Assembly: GCA_011088215.1 (NCBI GenBank)
Contig: JAALKD010000008.1
Location: 23,039-87,038 of the forward strand
Direction: 5' to 3'
Length of the DNA stretch: 64,000 nucleotides
Origin: Sphingomonadales bacterium
GTDB lineage: Bacteria; Pseudomonadota; Alphaproteobacteria; Sphingomonadales; Kordiimonadaceae
The first letter of the stretch is position 1, and every line of letters starts with the position of its first letter. Under the pieces are notes generated by a model, which was not told the origin of the DNA, did no database searches, and worked only from the letters and a program-made list of their open reading frames with translations. Positions 1-7,605 of this stretch are shown in pieces. The translations under genes were made by a program, and so were the position numbers.

Positions 1-756
1 GGTAACGCAATGTTCGAGGCCACGGCATTGTTTGCCTGGTCCGCAATTTATTTTGGTTACCACTATTATTCCAGCTTGCAGGAACAAAAGGCGCAAGTTT
101 TAAAAGCTACCGCCATGGCACATCAGGCGCAGTTGAAAATGCTACGGTACCAGTTAAATCCGCATTTCCTGTTCAATACGCTCAACGCCATTTCGACGTT
201 GGTGCTGGACAAGTCGGAAGAAGACGCCAATAAAATGCTAACCAAACTATCCAGTTTCCTGCGCTACACACTCGTGAACCAACCAACGCAGCGCATCAGT
301 CTGGACAAGGAGCTTTATGCGCTCGGGCTGTATCTGGATATTGAGAAAGTTCGTTTTCAGGACCGGTTGACGGTGGAGTTTGATATTGATGAGAAAGCAA
401 AAGCAGCCTTGGTACCCAGCCTGATTTTGCAGCCACTGATAGAGAATGCGATCAAATATGCTGTTGCACCGTCCATCGACGGGGGCACGGTAACCATATG
501 TGCGAAGGCTGTTGGCCAGCGGTTGGTGTTGGCGCTGAAAGATTCCGGTCCGGGTGTTGATGACATCCACCATCTGGTCAGCCAGTCGGGCTCAGGCGTA
601 GGTATTGCCAACACCCGCGAACGGTTGGCGCAGATCTACGGCGACGACCATGAGTTCAGACTTGAAAATCTGGAGCCAACCGGCTTTGGTATCACTATTA
701 GAATACCACGCGAGAAAGCAGGAACACGGGCAGCTTCAAATAAAACACCCGAGTAA
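1..756 (+). CDS. LytS/YehU-type sensor histidine kinase, C-terminal part (5' end outside window)
   Basis: Membrane-associated sensor kinase of the LytS/YehU (His_kinase) type that would phosphorylate the LytTR regulator encoded next. The frame is open to the window edge (codons before the ATG at 10 are readable), so that ATG is probably internal and the membrane input region lies upstream. Counting from this Met, the phospho-acceptor motif QLNPHFLFNTLNA puts His at 52, the N box LQPLIENAIKY puts Asn at 146, and glycine boxes DSGPG (178-182) and GSGVGIANTRERL (194-206) form the HATPase_c domain. The stop lies 49 nt before the regulator start, consistent with one operon. Family is clear; the signal sensed is unknown. 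Confidence 0.9.
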   Translation, partial: GNAMFEATALFAWSAIYFGYHYYSSLQEQKAQVLKATAMAHQAQLKMLRYQLNPHFLFNTLNAISTLVLDKSEEDANKMLTKLSSFLRYTLVNQPTQRISLDKELYALGLYLDIEKVRFQDRLTVEFDIDEKAKAALVPSLILQPLIENAIKYAVAPSIDGGTVTICAKAVGQRLVLALKDSGPGVDDIHHLVSQSGSGVGIANTRERLAQIYGDDHEFRLENLEPTGFGITIRIPREKAGTRAASNKTPE

Positions 757-805
757 AAATAAGCGAAAACCACAAAAAAGGTCAGAGCCAAAAGAAGGAT
801 TGATA

Positions 806-1618
806 ATGAGCAAAATTCGCACCCTACTTGTAGACGACGAACCGCTAGCGGTGCGCGGACTGACTATCAGATTGGAGGCCTTCAGCGATGTGGAAATTGT
901 TGGCTCCTGCTCCAATGGTCGCGAGGCAGTGAAAACCATTAAAGAACTGAAGCCTGACCTTGTGTTTTTGGACATTCAAATGCCTGGCTTCGATGGTTTT
1001 TCAGTTATTCGTTCACTGGTAGGCGAGGCGGAAATACCGTTGGTGGTGTTTGTAACGGCTTACGATCAATATGCACTTGAGGCGTTTGAAGCCCATGCGT
1101 TGGACTATCTTCTCAAGCCAGTTGAAGAGGATCGCCTGGCCGAAGCCATTGTGCGCGTGCGTGACGCAATCAGTCAGCGCATCGCCATTGAGCAGAACTC
1201 ACGGCTGGTTGAGCTTTTGGAAAATATGGACACGCCCCCCAAAGAGGCGCTCACGGCTCTTCTGGAGCAACCAACAGAGATGCGCGAAGCGCGTTATGAC
1301 CCGCATTTGCGGATCAAGGACCGCGGCCATATTACCATCGTCGATATTTCAGATGTAGACTATATCGACGCTGCTGGTGACTACATGTGCATCCATGTTG
1401 ACGAAAAAACTCATATACTGCGTGAAACCATGAAAACTATGGAAAAGCGGCTGGACCCTAAAATTTTCCAGCGGGTGCATCGATCTACCATCGTCAACCT
1501 TGACAAGGTTAAGGAAGTGCGGCCTCACTCAAACGGAGAGTGTTTTCTGACCCTGTCTTGTGGCATGGAACTGAAGGTCAGCCGGTCATACAAAGACGTA
1601 GTTGGCCGGTTCTTGTAG
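806..1618 (+). CDS. LytTR-family response regulator
   Basis: DNA-binding response regulator of about 270 aa, partner of the kinase just upstream. The receiver domain (residues 1-120) has the acidic pair D10/D11, phospho-acceptor D56 in LVFLDIQMPG, T84 and K104 in YLLKP. The C-terminal third (about 170-270) is a LytTR DNA-binding domain, with the typical segments DYIDAAGDYMCIHV and FQRVHRSTIVNLDKV. The ATG at 806 was chosen because it begins the receiver domain exactly and follows an AGAAGGA-type ribosome site; the same frame is open further upstream but overlaps the kinase. Targets are unknown; the DUF547 gene that follows 155 nt later is a possible one, by position only. Confidence 0.93.
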   Translation: MSKIRTLLVDDEPLAVRGLTIRLEAFSDVEIVGSCSNGREAVKTIKELKPDLVFLDIQMPGFDGFSVIRSLVGEAEIPLVVFVTAYDQYALEAFEAHALDYLLKPVEEDRLAEAIVRVRDAISQRIAIEQNSRLVELLENMDTPPKEALTALLEQPTEMREARYDPHLRIKDRGHITIVDISDVDYIDAAGDYMCIHVDEKTHILRETMKTMEKRLDPKIFQRVHRSTIVNLDKVKEVRPHSNGECFLTLSCGMELKVSRSYKDVVGRFL

Positions 1619-1773
1619 GGCTTGAAATCCAGACAATTCTGCCTCTAAACGAAGGTTATATTTCCTCCGAAATCACCGTCAAATTTGTCCAGCATCGGAT
1701 TATCTGATAAGCTTAAGTGAGGTTTGGGTATGATTGACCGTAGCTTGTCAGGAACAATTGATTGGGGTGTATC

Positions 1774-3051
1774 ATGAAGCAGTTATTTGCAGCGCGTATT
1801 ATATTTGTAGTTTCTTTCCTGTTATATAGTGGTGGTAGTTTGCAGGTTACTGCACAGGAAAGCGGGGCGAAACCTACAGCGCCACAGAAAAATGAATTTG
1901 AAATTCAATATGATGACCTGGATTTGTTTTTGTCAGGTTCAGTTCTTGACGTTGGCATGTCAGACCGCCGGCCTGCCAGTCGTAAAGGGGCAAGAAAATC
2001 ATCAACAAAAATGAAGCACGGGAACACCAGTGCAACCGCAACGGAAGGCAACCGTGTTTCGTTCAACGAATTAAAACCAGAACATGTGGATTATCTTCTC
2101 GCCATTCGAAAAGACCTTGAGGCCGTTCCAAAATTTATGCCGCTGAAAAGTTTTTCCGCCAATGAGCAGTTGGCTTATTGGTTTAACCTTCACAATGTGG
2201 CCGTTATGGTGGAGGTGGCGAAAGCATACCCACTCAAAAAAGTTAAATCCTTGGTTGAGGGTCGAAAAAGTGTTTGGGATAATAAAACCATGTCGGTCGG
2301 CAAACGGGAAATGTCGATACGTGATATCGAGGAATATGTCATTCGCCGTTGGAATGACCCGTTGGTTCTCTATGGCTTTTTCATGGGCGCTATTGGCGGA
2401 CCCAATATTCGCACCGAGGCCTACACAGGCGACAATTTAGCTGAGGCACTTGAAAATAACGCCCTTCAGTTTGTGAACAGCTTACGCGGTTTCAGATTAT
2501 GGAGCGGTCAGGGCAGAGTTTCTGATCATTATAAGTTGGGAAAAAAATATTTCCCTAATTTTGAAGAAGATATCAGGAATCATTTGTGGGCTTATGCACG
2601 GCCTGACACCCGCCGAGATTTACAAAAAGCGAAGTCTTTCAAAATTAAAAATTACGACTGGGGCATCGCTGATTTGAAAGACGGGGATACATACGGTGGA
2701 GGCAGCTTCAATACCAGCTCCGGCGCGCTTGCCTTCTTTATTACCAGCACGCCGACAGCGACTTCCGGGTCGGAGCCCACAGGTTTATTTGTGCCACCTG
2801 TACAAGGGTCAGCGCCTGATACTATATTTACGAGCGGTGAGTTCAATAAGACCTTATCGGCAAAAATATCACCACAAACTCAAGCATTGCTGCGGGCAAT
2901 AAAGCTGCGCGATGCCCGCCGTCAGCGCGAAGGTACTGTTACTGTCGAGGAATTTGTCGGTAGTGAAGGCAGCCGGATTGTCAGAAAAGGCAAAGACGAT
3001 GAAGTGGCTGTTTCGCCAGATGAAGATGACGGAGAAAAGCCAGCGAATTAA
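1774..3051 (+). CDS. Exported DUF547 protein, copy A
   Basis: Protein of about 425 aa with a signal peptide (hydrophobic residues 7-27, likely cleavage near VTAQ-ES) and a DUF547 domain (about 125-255), marked by NEQLAYWFNLHNVAVM, GRKSVWD, SIRDIEEYVI and DPLVLYGFFMGA. DUF547 proteins have no settled biochemical role. A second exported copy lies 377 bp downstream, with most core blocks shared (for example RVSDHY, KNYDWGIAD, GDTYGGGSFNTSS). Copy A has a longer tail (residues after about 325) rich in Thr, Ser, Pro and charged residues. The ATG at 1774 is preferred over the in-frame TTG at 1762 because a GGGG ribosome site lies just ahead and the signal peptide begins there. A terminator follows. 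Confidence 0.85.
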   Translation: MKQLFAARIIFVVSFLLYSGGSLQVTAQESGAKPTAPQKNEFEIQYDDLDLFLSGSVLDVGMSDRRPASRKGARKSSTKMKHGNTSATATEGNRVSFNELKPEHVDYLLAIRKDLEAVPKFMPLKSFSANEQLAYWFNLHNVAVMVEVAKAYPLKKVKSLVEGRKSVWDNKTMSVGKREMSIRDIEEYVIRRWNDPLVLYGFFMGAIGGPNIRTEAYTGDNLAEALENNALQFVNSLRGFRLWSGQGRVSDHYKLGKKYFPNFEEDIRNHLWAYARPDTRRDLQKAKSFKIKNYDWGIADLKDGDTYGGGSFNTSSGALAFFITSTPTATSGSEPTGLFVPPVQGSAPDTIFTSGEFNKTLSAKISPQTQALLRAIKLRDARRQREGTVTVEEFVGSEGSRIVRKGKDDEVAVSPDEDDGEKPAN

Positions 3052-3085
3052 ATGAAAGTCGTTTGAACTTCCGGTGATAAAATAT

Positions 3086-3119
3086 AGGAACCCCTGGTCA
3101 TATCCGAGGGTTCCTTTTT
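3086..3119 (+). terminator. Rho-independent terminator after DUF547 copy A
   Basis: Stem GGAACCC (3087-3093) pairs with GGGTTCC (3108-3114) and is followed by five T residues. It ends the transcript of DUF547 copy A, so copy B is probably transcribed separately. Confidence 0.8.
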
Positions 3120-3159
3120 AATGTATGCAGGTTCTTGGCCGATATTGAAGACTAGGGCG

Positions 3160-3334
3160 TTAAACGGCTGGGGTATGTTCTATAAGTCGAGTGCCTAAGC
3201 GCAAGGGTTCGACCCGGGTTGCCAGTCCTGTTCGGTCATCGGTTTCAACAAAAGTGCCGCACACAGTTGCTTCGCCATTCGCGGGGCTGAACCGCTCGCG
3301 GTTCATTTTAGTCAAGAAGTGACCGATAGGCTCG
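3160..3334 (-). pseudogene. Stray 3' fragment of the ymdB-like gene
   Basis: These 175 bp match, without net length change, the last 175 bp (4613-4787) of the intact ymdB-like gene, including its stop codon. By eye there are about 22 mismatches, and the middle (about 3225-3310) is almost identical. The fragment has no start or N-terminal part. It sits between the two DUF547 paralogues in the same relation that the intact ymdB tail has to copy B, which indicates that a unit of DUF547 gene plus adjoining ymdB tail was duplicated in tandem. The rest of 3120-3427 holds no gene; 9-bp inverted arms (3340-3348 and 3366-3374) lie just before copy B. Confidence 0.85.
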
Positions 3335-3427
3335 ATGCAGTCTAAACAAATTTAATGTGCTATGGTGTTTAGACCTATTCTGAGTAGCCGGTATACTGGT
3401 CATTTTTGCTCAAAAATTGAGGTCAAA

Positions 3428-4579
3428 ATGAAAAAACCCTTTTTAGCCCGCATTGCGCTTGTTTTTGTTTTAGCTTGCAGTAGCAGTTTGGATGCAGCTG
3501 CAAGTGATGGCCTGCCGACGGAATATAGTCTTGGCAGCCAATATACGATCAAATATGACGATTGGGATTTGCTTCTATCGTCAGCGGTGCTTGATGTAGG
3601 GCTTTCCGATCGGCGTCGCGCTGGCCGCTCTGGGTTGAGAGGAAGTTCAACCAAGATAAAACACGGCAACTATAGTGTGACGGCCAATGAAGGCAATCGT
3701 GTCTTGTTTGATGAATTCAGGCAGCCACATAGGGATAATATACTGGCAATCCGGCAGGACCTTGAAGCTGTGCCTGATTTTATGCCGCTGGAGAACTTCT
3801 CGAAGAATGAGCAGCTTGCCTATTGGCTTAACCTGCATAATGTGGCCGTAATGCTGGCAGTGGCCAGCGAATACCCGGTCAAAAAAGTGAAAGGCCTTCA
3901 TACAGGCCGGAAAAGCGTGTGGGACAAGAAAACCATTTCGGTTGGCGGCGTACCCACCTCGATCAGGGACATAGAAGAGCATGTCGTTGCCAACTGGAAT
4001 GACCCGCTTGTTCTCTATGGCTTTTTTATGGGCACTGTTGGCGGGCCCAATATTCGGGACCATGCCTTTACCGGTGATAACGTTGTTAAGTTGCTCCGTG
4101 ACAACGCGACAAGGTTTGTCAATAGCCTGCGTGGCTTCAAGCTATGGTCAGGGCACGGCCGTGTCTCTGACCATTATCAAATTGGCGCCCATTATTTCCC
4201 TAACTTCGATGAGGATATCAAGGCGCATATGCTTGTTTTTGCCAATGCAGACACAGAGCGTGACTTGCATAAAGCAGGATCTTTCCGCATCAAGAATTAT
4301 GACTGGGGAATTGCAGATATCAAGAGTGGCGATACATACGGCGGGGGTAGTTTCAATACAAGTTCTGCAGCTCTAGCGCATTTCCTTGGCGGACACAGTG
4401 TAACTGCTTTTAATACGGGTGCCCTCGACAAAGGGCGCGGTGCTACACCAATGCATATCCGTACATTTATGCAAGCAGTGCAGGAACGATACAAACGGCG
4501 CGCCAGGAACGGTATAGTCACGGTTGAGGAATTTATCAGTGGAGAAAGTGCCCGCGTGAGCAAGAAGGAAAAAGAATAG
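3428..4579 (+). CDS. Exported DUF547 protein, copy B
   Basis: Paralogue of the upstream DUF547 gene, about 383 aa, roughly 60-65 percent identical over the shared core by eye. A signal peptide (MKKPFLARIALVFVLAC start, Ala-rich end near DAAAS) precedes the DUF547 domain, with NEQLAYWLNLHNVAVM, GRKSVWD, SIRDIEEHVV and DPLVLYGFFMGT. The Cys near the end of the hydrophobic stretch (LACSSS) could also make it a lipoprotein. The ATG at 3428 is chosen because the signal peptide starts there; the frame runs 66 nt further upstream without coding character. It is convergent with ymdB, with a hairpin (4583-4589 paired with 4603-4609) between the two stops. Function unknown. Confidence 0.85.
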   Translation: MKKPFLARIALVFVLACSSSLDAAASDGLPTEYSLGSQYTIKYDDWDLLLSSAVLDVGLSDRRRAGRSGLRGSSTKIKHGNYSVTANEGNRVLFDEFRQPHRDNILAIRQDLEAVPDFMPLENFSKNEQLAYWLNLHNVAVMLAVASEYPVKKVKGLHTGRKSVWDKKTISVGGVPTSIRDIEEHVVANWNDPLVLYGFFMGTVGGPNIRDHAFTGDNVVKLLRDNATRFVNSLRGFKLWSGHGRVSDHYQIGAHYFPNFDEDIKAHMLVFANADTERDLHKAGSFRIKNYDWGIADIKSGDTYGGGSFNTSSAALAHFLGGHSVTAFNTGALDKGRGATPMHIRTFMQAVQERYKRRARNGIVTVEEFISGESARVSKKEKE

Positions 4580-4612
4580 TTTGGCCTTTGGTTATCTTTG
4601 CTAAAGGCCGAC

Positions 4613-5428
4613 TTAAACTTCGGGTATATGTTCCGCGAGCCTTGGACCTAAGCGCAGGGGTTCGATCCGGGTTGCCAGTCCTGTTCGGTCATCGGTTTCA
4701 ACAAAAGTGCCGCACACAGTTGCTTTGCCATTCGCGGGGCTGAACCGCTCGCGGTTCATTTTAGTCAGAAATCGACTGATAGGCTCGGCCTTATCCATAC
4801 CTATAACGCTGTTGTAGTCGCCGCACATACCTGCATCGGTTTGGTAGGCAGTTCCACCAGGTAAAATCTGAGCGTCGGCGGTTGGCACATGGCTGTGGGT
4901 ACCCACCACAAGGCTGGCGCGGCCATCCAGGAAATGCCCCATCGCCATTTTCTCGGACGTTGCCTCTGCATGAAAATCGACGATCACTGCATGTACTGCA
5001 ACCCCGAGCCGATATTTTTTCAATGCCGCATCAACGGCTTTGAAGGGACAGTCCATCTCGTTCATGAACACGCGGCCCATGGCGTTAACTACCATGACTT
5101 TTTTGCCGCGAGGGGCATCATAGATTGCAAAACCACGCCCCGGCGTCGGGTCCGGGTAATTGATCGGTCGTAAAATTCGGTTGTCGTTATCGATCACATT
5201 CAGGATGTCTTTTTGGTCAAAGGTGTGATTGCCGCCAGACAGAACGTCTGCGCCAGCTTGGATGACCTGACCTGCAATTTTACCCGTGGTGCCGAATCCG
5301 GAAGCGGCATTTTCTGCGTTAACCACAACAAAATCCAGCTTCAATTTTGCTCGCAAATCCGGCAGCGCGCTGATCGCGGCATCGCGGCCGGTTCGGCCCA
5401 TTAAATCACCCAAAAACAATAAACGCAT
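4613..5428 (-). CDS. ymdB: YmdB/TIGR00282-type metallophosphoesterase
   Basis: Calcineurin-like metallophosphoesterase of the TIGR00282/YmdB family, about 271 aa, a normal length. Members characterised in Gram-positive bacteria are phosphodiesterases acting on 2',3'-cyclic nucleotides. The binuclear metal site is visible: D8 in FLGDLMGRTGR, E39/N40 in VNAENAASGFG, N67/H68 in GGNHTFD, H153 in DFHAEATSEK and H178/H180 in GTHSHVPTAD. The start at 5428 matches the family N-terminus (MRLLFLGD) and has AGAAAG upstream; an in-frame start 27 nt earlier is less likely. It lies 35 nt downstream of 5-formyl-THF cyclo-ligase on the same strand. Its last 175 bp are duplicated at 3160-3334. Confidence 0.9.
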   Translation of the reverse strand: MRLLFLGDLMGRTGRDAAISALPDLRAKLKLDFVVVNAENAASGFGTTGKIAGQVIQAGADVLSGGNHTFDQKDILNVIDNDNRILRPINYPDPTPGRGFAIYDAPRGKKVMVVNAMGRVFMNEMDCPFKAVDAALKKYRLGVAVHAVIVDFHAEATSEKMAMGHFLDGRASLVVGTHSHVPTADAQILPGGTAYQTDAGMCGDYNSVIGMDKAEPISRFLTKMNRERFSPANGKATVCGTFVETDDRTGLATRIEPLRLGPRLAEHIPEV

Positions 5429-5463
5429 GGTTTTCTTTCTACTCTGTGGCTTCAAAGCCAGTG

Positions 5464-6033
5464 CTATTTGATCCGGGGCAGCACCGTGCCGGTTTCGGTT
5501 ATTACTGCCTGCAGCGGCCAGTCATGGGCCTCTTTGGCGACATCTTCCACGAACTGCGCACCGTAAGCAAAGCCAAAAGCTTTTATGTGGGGGTTGGCTG
5601 CTAGGGTTCGGTCATAGTGCCCGGCACCGTAGCCCAGGCGGTAGCAGTCGCCGTCAAACGCCAAGAGCGGAACAATGAGAACATCTGGAACCACAATGGG
5701 TGCATCAGTTGTTGGCTGTTCTGTGCCGAACATGCCGGATACCAAGTCGTCTCCCAAGCCCCACCGTCTGAAAATAAGGGGGGCGTTCTTGGCAACAACT
5801 TCGGGCAAGGCTAGGGGAAACCCTGCCTTTTCCAGCTGCTGCATGAGAAAACGGGGATCCAGTTCATCGCGGATGGGCCAGTAAACACCGATGATATTAG
5901 ACCGGTCCAGGCTTTCTACCAGCTGCATGGCGTAGTGCGTTGCATCCTCCGCTGCCTGAATGCCGAGCATTTCTTTTGCCCCTGCGCGCATGCGCTTGGC
6001 GTTGGCTCGGATTGTTGTTTTCAGATTTGTCAT
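5464..6033 (-). CDS. ygfA: 5-formyltetrahydrofolate cyclo-ligase
   Basis: Cytosolic enzyme converting 5-formyl-THF to 5,10-methenyl-THF with ATP, about 189 aa. The family signature RLGYGAGHYDR is at residues 132-142; VYWPIRDELDP (50-60) and VLIVPLLAFD (118-127) belong to the same fold. The start at 6033 (MTNLKTTIRA) is the family-typical N-terminus; the open frame upstream (to 6153) runs through the putative 6S RNA and lacks coding character. In many proteobacteria the order is zapA, ssrS (6S RNA), then this gene, and the same arrangement is seen here once the methyltransferase insert is discounted. Confidence 0.93.
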   Translation of the reverse strand: MTNLKTTIRANAKRMRAGAKEMLGIQAAEDATHYAMQLVESLDRSNIIGVYWPIRDELDPRFLMQQLEKAGFPLALPEVVAKNAPLIFRRWGLGDDLVSGMFGTEQPTTDAPIVVPDVLIVPLLAFDGDCYRLGYGAGHYDRTLAANPHIKAFGFAYGAQFVEDVAKEAHDWPLQAVITETGTVLPRIK

Positions 6034-6116
6034 ATTATCAATGACCAATAAGTGGGCTACCGAAGTAAAAGAGAAGGGTGCGGGACCGCCTCTGCCGCAT
6101 TGACGTTTGTATCCTC

Positions 6117-6242
6117 CGATGCCTGATAAATCAGGTGGGCGCCGTGATGACAAGAACCAGGGTTCAAGTCAGGGACAGCTCCCTAGGAAGAATTATAGCC
6201 CCGGGGATTACTTCATATCGTGCAAACAGCGCAGTACCCGCG
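6117..6242 (-). ncRNA. ssrS: Probable 6S RNA (short form)
   Basis: Called from position and fold, not from a search. Read on the minus strand, GGGT and GCGCTG near the 5' end can pair with CGGCGC and ACCT near the 3' end, followed inward by GAT/ATC and AAG/CTT pairs. This gives a long closing stem. It encloses an open region with TCCCCGGGGCTATA on one side and, on the other, the 6S-like small hairpin TTGAACC-CT-GGTTC. A terminal hairpin AGGGA-GCTG-TCCCT caps it. 6S RNA sequesters sigma-70 RNA polymerase in stationary phase and commonly lies between zapA and 5-formyl-THF cyclo-ligase. At about 125 nt it is shorter than usual (150-185), so the ends are approximate. Confidence 0.6.
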
Positions 6243-6247
6243 CGCTG

Positions 6248-6276
6248 TATTTAGGCTTTTACGAGCTGATCTGCAA
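6248..6276 (-). promoter_or_regulatory. Sigma-70-type promoter for the 6S-like RNA
   Basis: On the minus strand TTGCAG (6276-6271), a 17-nt spacer and TAAATA (6253-6248) make a good -35/-10 pair, predicting a start near 6242. The whole promoter lies inside the duplicated tail of zapA, so in the ancestral order the promoter would have overlapped the end of the zapA coding region. Confidence 0.5.
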
Positions 6277-6278
6277 TA
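6251..6278 (-). repeat. Duplicate of the zapA 3' end (direct repeat with 7606-7633)
   Basis: 28 bp with 26 matches to the last 28 bp of zapA. In frame it would read IADQLVKA then stop, against IADQLVRA then stop in zapA. The two copies are in direct orientation and bracket about 1.33 kb that carries the methyltransferase gene. This is what an insertion at the zapA stop, with target or attachment-site duplication, would leave. No integrase or transposase is present. Confidence 0.85.
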
Positions 6279-6715
6279 GGACTCGTCTTTGTGGAGTAAA
6301 TTAAACTACAGCGGTGTCTGAAAATATTGCTCGCGGTATCTCCGGTTATGGTGATTGCTACTTACGAGGAGAAGGGCACTTTTCAAGCATCACTGGCTTC
6401 GAACAGAATATTGCGGGAGCAGCATATCAATGGTTTAGAGAGTGCAATCTGGTACATTATTTCCCGCCTTATGAAATTGTTACGAAGCCACAATCACAAG
6501 CTGATCTTTATAGGTCGGTGCAAGGGGTGTTGCACCGGAACGAGTATAATGCGGCATGAGTTTTTTCAGGTTTCGAATGGGACTCGACACATCTGAAGGT
6601 ACCGCATCAGTATTGCAAAACGGGGTTTCCAAAGAAATCTCTGTTTATCGATTTTTCGAAGATACATTTGAAGTTGAACGTGACGAGACACTACGTGATC
6701 GCTTGAATCGTAGCT
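6279..6715. other. Gene-poor part of the zapA-flanked insert
   Basis: No confidently recognised gene. On the plus strand there is an 81-codon frame with a GTG start (6314-6559), followed by an 86-codon frame whose ATG (6556) overlaps its stop as ATGA. The second runs about 100 nt antisense into the methyltransferase. Neither matches a family I recognise. The stretch is more AT-rich than its neighbours. Confidence 0.4.
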
Positions 6716-7477
6716 TTAGAGTGCCTTTAGAAAGCTCAGCAATGCGGGCGCATTTGCAAATTTCATGTTTGAAGCTTCTGCTACGCGGTTCATTATTCGC
6801 GAGCGAGAGGGTTTGAAGTCAGGATCAATATTGTAAAGCTTGAATAATCCACTTGGGTATGCTGGGACATATTCCCATTTCCAAGGGAATTCAGAGGAGC
6901 TGAAAGCGTAGGCAGCTTGCCACACATTACCCGTCCAAAACCGGGTTTGTTGTGTGGGCGTTGAAACGGCCAAAGAAATTGGCATTGCGTCGTGCACAAG
7001 TATTTCGCCGCCTTCTTTCAATACTTCTAATGCGTGATATATGTCTTTTGCAGTCTGCCTCGCTTCATGCAAGCCATCTAAAAATATCAGTTCAAAGGTG
7101 TTTCTGTACTCTTCTGAATATTCAAAGAAGAAGTCATCACTCAACATTCCGAATAGAGTTGGATCTGCTAATAAAGGATGTTTTATGTCGAACTCTGGGT
7201 CGACGCCAACAGCTTGGCAGCCCGCATTCGCAAGGCGTAGGGCGTCACCCCAACGAACGCCTACTTCTAAATAGGTCTCAATATTATTTTCTACATGTTT
7301 TTGCCTTAAATAGTCAGTGTATTGCAAATCAGGAAACTCTCGCGCAGCGAGTTCGTCATGGATCTTCATTAAGGCCGAGGCAATGTCCCGTGTTCGCTTC
7401 TTCGAAAGAAGAATGTTTTCCAATTGCCTAAGTGATTGGGTTGGGGCGGTCGGAATATGAACAGTTTCCAGGGTCAT
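6716..7477 (-). CDS. Class I SAM-dependent methyltransferase (Methyltransf_24-like)
   Basis: Protein of about 253 aa with a Rossmann-type methyltransferase core: motif I ETYLEVGVRWGDAL (about 67-80), acidic motif II GVDPEFD (91-97) and the post-core strand ELIFLDGLHEARQT (129-142), followed by GGEILVHDAMP. This pattern resembles methyltransferases of surface-glycan or small-molecule pathways; the substrate cannot be told. The first ATG (7477) was used; the frame opens at a TTG (7534), which would add 19 residues. It lies between the two copies of the zapA tail and is more AT-rich than its neighbours, so it is likely acquired. A different methyltransferase of similar class lies at 35782-36441. 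Confidence 0.75.
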   Translation of the reverse strand: MTLETVHIPTAPTQSLRQLENILLSKKRTRDIASALMKIHDELAAREFPDLQYTDYLRQKHVENNIETYLEVGVRWGDALRLANAGCQAVGVDPEFDIKHPLLADPTLFGMLSDDFFFEYSEEYRNTFELIFLDGLHEARQTAKDIYHALEVLKEGGEILVHDAMPISLAVSTPTQQTRFWTGNVWQAAYAFSSSEFPWKWEYVPAYPSGLFKLYNIDPDFKPSRSRIMNRVAEASNMKFANAPALLSFLKAL

Positions 7478-7605
7478 TTGTAATCCAGATTTTGCAGAAA
7501 GATTAGTGAAGCTTTGGTAGGGCGAAGGTATCAACCTTGATATCTTCGCCTCACGTAAGAATATGAAAGTTTATTTTACTACTAGTTTATTGGATGTTGG
7601 CTTGC

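Noticed and set aside
4583..4609. Terminator between DUF547 copy B and ymdB
   Set aside because: The 7-bp hairpin is real, but neither strand has a T-run after it.
6279..7605. Insertion sequence or integron cassette between the zapA tails
   Set aside because: No transposase, integrase, terminal inverted repeats or attC-like site seen; the direct repeat matches the zapA gene end and is longer than most target duplications.
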